A stretch of DNA of 8,543 bases. Origin: an uncultured Gammaproteobacteria bacterium. Lineage in GTDB: Bacteria > Pseudomonadota > Gammaproteobacteria > Pseudomonadales > Litorivicinaceae. Of this stretch, positions 5,838 to 8,543 are shown piece by piece; position 1 is the stretch's first letter, and each line of letters starts with the position of its first letter. The stretch spans positions 1 through 8,543 of the forward strand of contig CAJXXD010000029.1 of the NCBI GenBank assembly GCA_913062835.1. Direction: 5' to 3'. The position numbers and the translations under genes are program-made. The notes beneath the pieces were generated by a model that ran no database searches, was not told where the DNA came from, and saw only the letters and a list, made by a program, of their open reading frames with translations.

Positions 5838-6628
5838 CCGTCCTCATCCTCAAGATTTAGGCTGAGATCGTAATCCACGATCAGGGGTACGCGGTCGTCA
5901 AATGGCCGCTTACTGACATAAGCCGCCGCCAGCACGCGTCGTGAAATTTCTTCTGATACCAGTTGCAGATCGGTTCGCCATGCACCGGGCTTTTCGATGC
6001 CAAAGAGCGGCTCGGAAGGAAACCAACTGTAGGCAGGGTCATTGGCAAAGACAGCGCGATATGCGTCGGTATACCCAGCCTCTGTTAAGAGGCTCTCGAG
6101 CCATTGCCGATCGTCTTTGGTAAAACCAGGTGTGTCATTGTGTTTGTGCCACTCCTCACAATCGACGGTGCGGGCAGCAATGCCAAAGTCCCCGCAGAAA
6201 ATAAAATGCCGACGTTTTTTTCGAATTTTCCGCATCCAAGCATCTAATGACTCCATGAATGCGGCACGGTGCTCGTTTTCTGTTTCCCACGGTGCGGGCG
6301 GCAACAGTGACACGATGCTGACTTGATCGAAATCGGCTTGGATATATCGGCCGTCGCGATCGAGGTGATATGAGCCTAAGCCTCGCATCACGGCCTTAGG
6401 TGTGTGCCTTGTCCAGATGGCGACGCCACCGCGCCCCTCGTCTTCGCCCTCGAAATAAAACGGGGTGAAGCCCTCGGGGCAGAAACGGGGGTCGTCGATC
6501 ACTTTGTATTCGCGCACGCGGACGTCTTGCAGACAAATCACATCCGCATCTTTGCTTGAAAGCCAATCGATGAGACCCTGTTTTGCAGCGGAGACGAGTC
6601 CGTTGCAACGCAGGCTAATAACTCGCAT
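5834..6628 (-). CDS. crc: Crc-like catabolite repression protein (degenerate ExoIII fold)
   Basis: Member of the exonuclease III/AP-endonuclease fold, 264 residues, best matching Pseudomonas Crc (about 259). Crc has no nuclease role there and works with Hfq to block translation of catabolic mRNAs. Strong shared segments are [33 protein letters not shown] at 83-111, the CLQDVRV block (33-39) and [10 protein letters not shown] near the end. Measured against ExoIII catalytic residues, Asn7 is Arg7, Glu34 is Asp35, Tyr109 is Leu, the Asn of GDMN is Gly149, and the His of SDHAP is Arg246. Asp147, Asp220 and Asp245 remain. Nuclease activity is therefore unlikely. The rph-crc-pyrE position is that of Pseudomonas crc, which supports the name. 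ATG at 6628 gives MRVISL like Pseudomonas; a TTG one codon upstream is possible. The only AGGA is 13 bases away. Whether it binds Hfq here is inferred. Confidence 0.8.
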   Translation of the reverse strand: MRVISLRCNGLVSAAKQGLIDWLSSKDADVICLQDVRVREYKVIDDPRFCPEGFTPFYFEGEDEGRGGVAIWTRHTPKAVMRGLGSYHLDRDGRYIQADFDQVSIVSLLPPAPWETENEHRAAFMESLDAWMRKIRKKRRHFIFCGDFGIAARTVDCEEWHKHNDTPGFTKDDRQWLESLLTEAGYTDAYRAVFANDPAYSWFPSEPLFGIEKPGAWRTDLQLVSEEISRRVLAAAYVSKRPFDDRVPLIVDYDLSLNLEDEDG

Positions 6629-6713
6629 CAAGGGAAGTACGTCCTTGTTTGAAGCACCAAGCCACGCTCTGGTGTACTATTTTTAACCGATAGATTAATG
6701 GTAGACGCGTCTT
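6629..6713. promoter_or_regulatory. Divergent crc/pyrE control region
   Basis: This 85-base AT-richer gap is the largest in the window and should hold promoters for both genes. For pyrE, TACTAT at 6675-6680 resembles a -10 box (four of six), with TTGAAG at 6649-6654 but an over-long 20-base spacer. For crc no pair of boxes convinces. The perfect 10-bp palindrome AGACGCGTCT at 6703-6712 sits one base before the pyrE ATG, where a ribosome-binding site would be expected. Neither gene has a well-placed Shine-Dalgarno. Confidence 0.4.

Positions 6714-8543
<1,830 letters not shown>

Noticed and set aside
5834..6628. Annotation as active exodeoxyribonuclease III (xthA)
   Set aside because: Several catalytic residues are replaced, and both the sequence blocks and the rph/pyrE position fit Crc better.

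Overview
This window is a compact stretch of bacterial chromosome with almost no non-coding DNA. Eleven genes cover it, and the largest gap is 85 bases. The gene set and order (oxyR, ridA-spoT-rpoZ-gmk, rph, crc-like, pyrE, argB, algC) match, as I recall it, the chromosomal neighbourhood around crc in Pseudomonas. OxyR, PyrE, ArgB and the Crc-like protein all read as Pseudomonas-type sequences. The organism is therefore most likely a gammaproteobacterium of the Pseudomonas/Halomonas/Oceanospirillales side. The genus cannot be fixed from this sequence. I see no tRNA, rRNA, mobile element, CRISPR array, phage gene or foreign-looking segment.

Layout: oxyR (minus, its 3' end cut by the left edge) is head-to-head with an atypical SDR/epimerase-like gene (plus), with only 4 bases between the two likely start codons. 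A minus-strand cluster follows, read right to left as gmk, rpoZ, spoT, ridA. The gaps are 54, 3 and 4 bases, so rpoZ-spoT-ridA is very probably one transcription unit. rph (plus) starts head-to-head with gmk. The Crc-like gene (minus) converges on rph, and pyrE (plus) diverges from crc. argB (minus) converges on pyrE and overlaps the end of algC (minus), which is cut by the right edge.

Functionally this is core physiology: peroxide sensing (OxyR), stringent response (SpoT with the RNA polymerase omega subunit and guanylate kinase, linking GMP/GDP supply, ppGpp and polymerase), cleanup of reactive enamines (RidA), tRNA 3'-end trimming (RNase PH), carbon catabolite control (Crc-like), pyrimidine synthesis (PyrE), arginine synthesis (ArgB) and sugar-nucleotide precursors for surface polysaccharide (AlgC).

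I did not find an undescribed multi-gene system. The points most worth a second look are these: the degenerate active site of the Crc-like protein; three tail-to-tail gene pairs that all overlap at their stop codons, leaving no room for terminators; the 4-base oxyR/SDR divergent junction with a promoter-like site inside the opposite gene; in-frame A-run slippery sites in spoT and crc; and a hairpin that encloses a promoter-like box between gmk and rpoZ.
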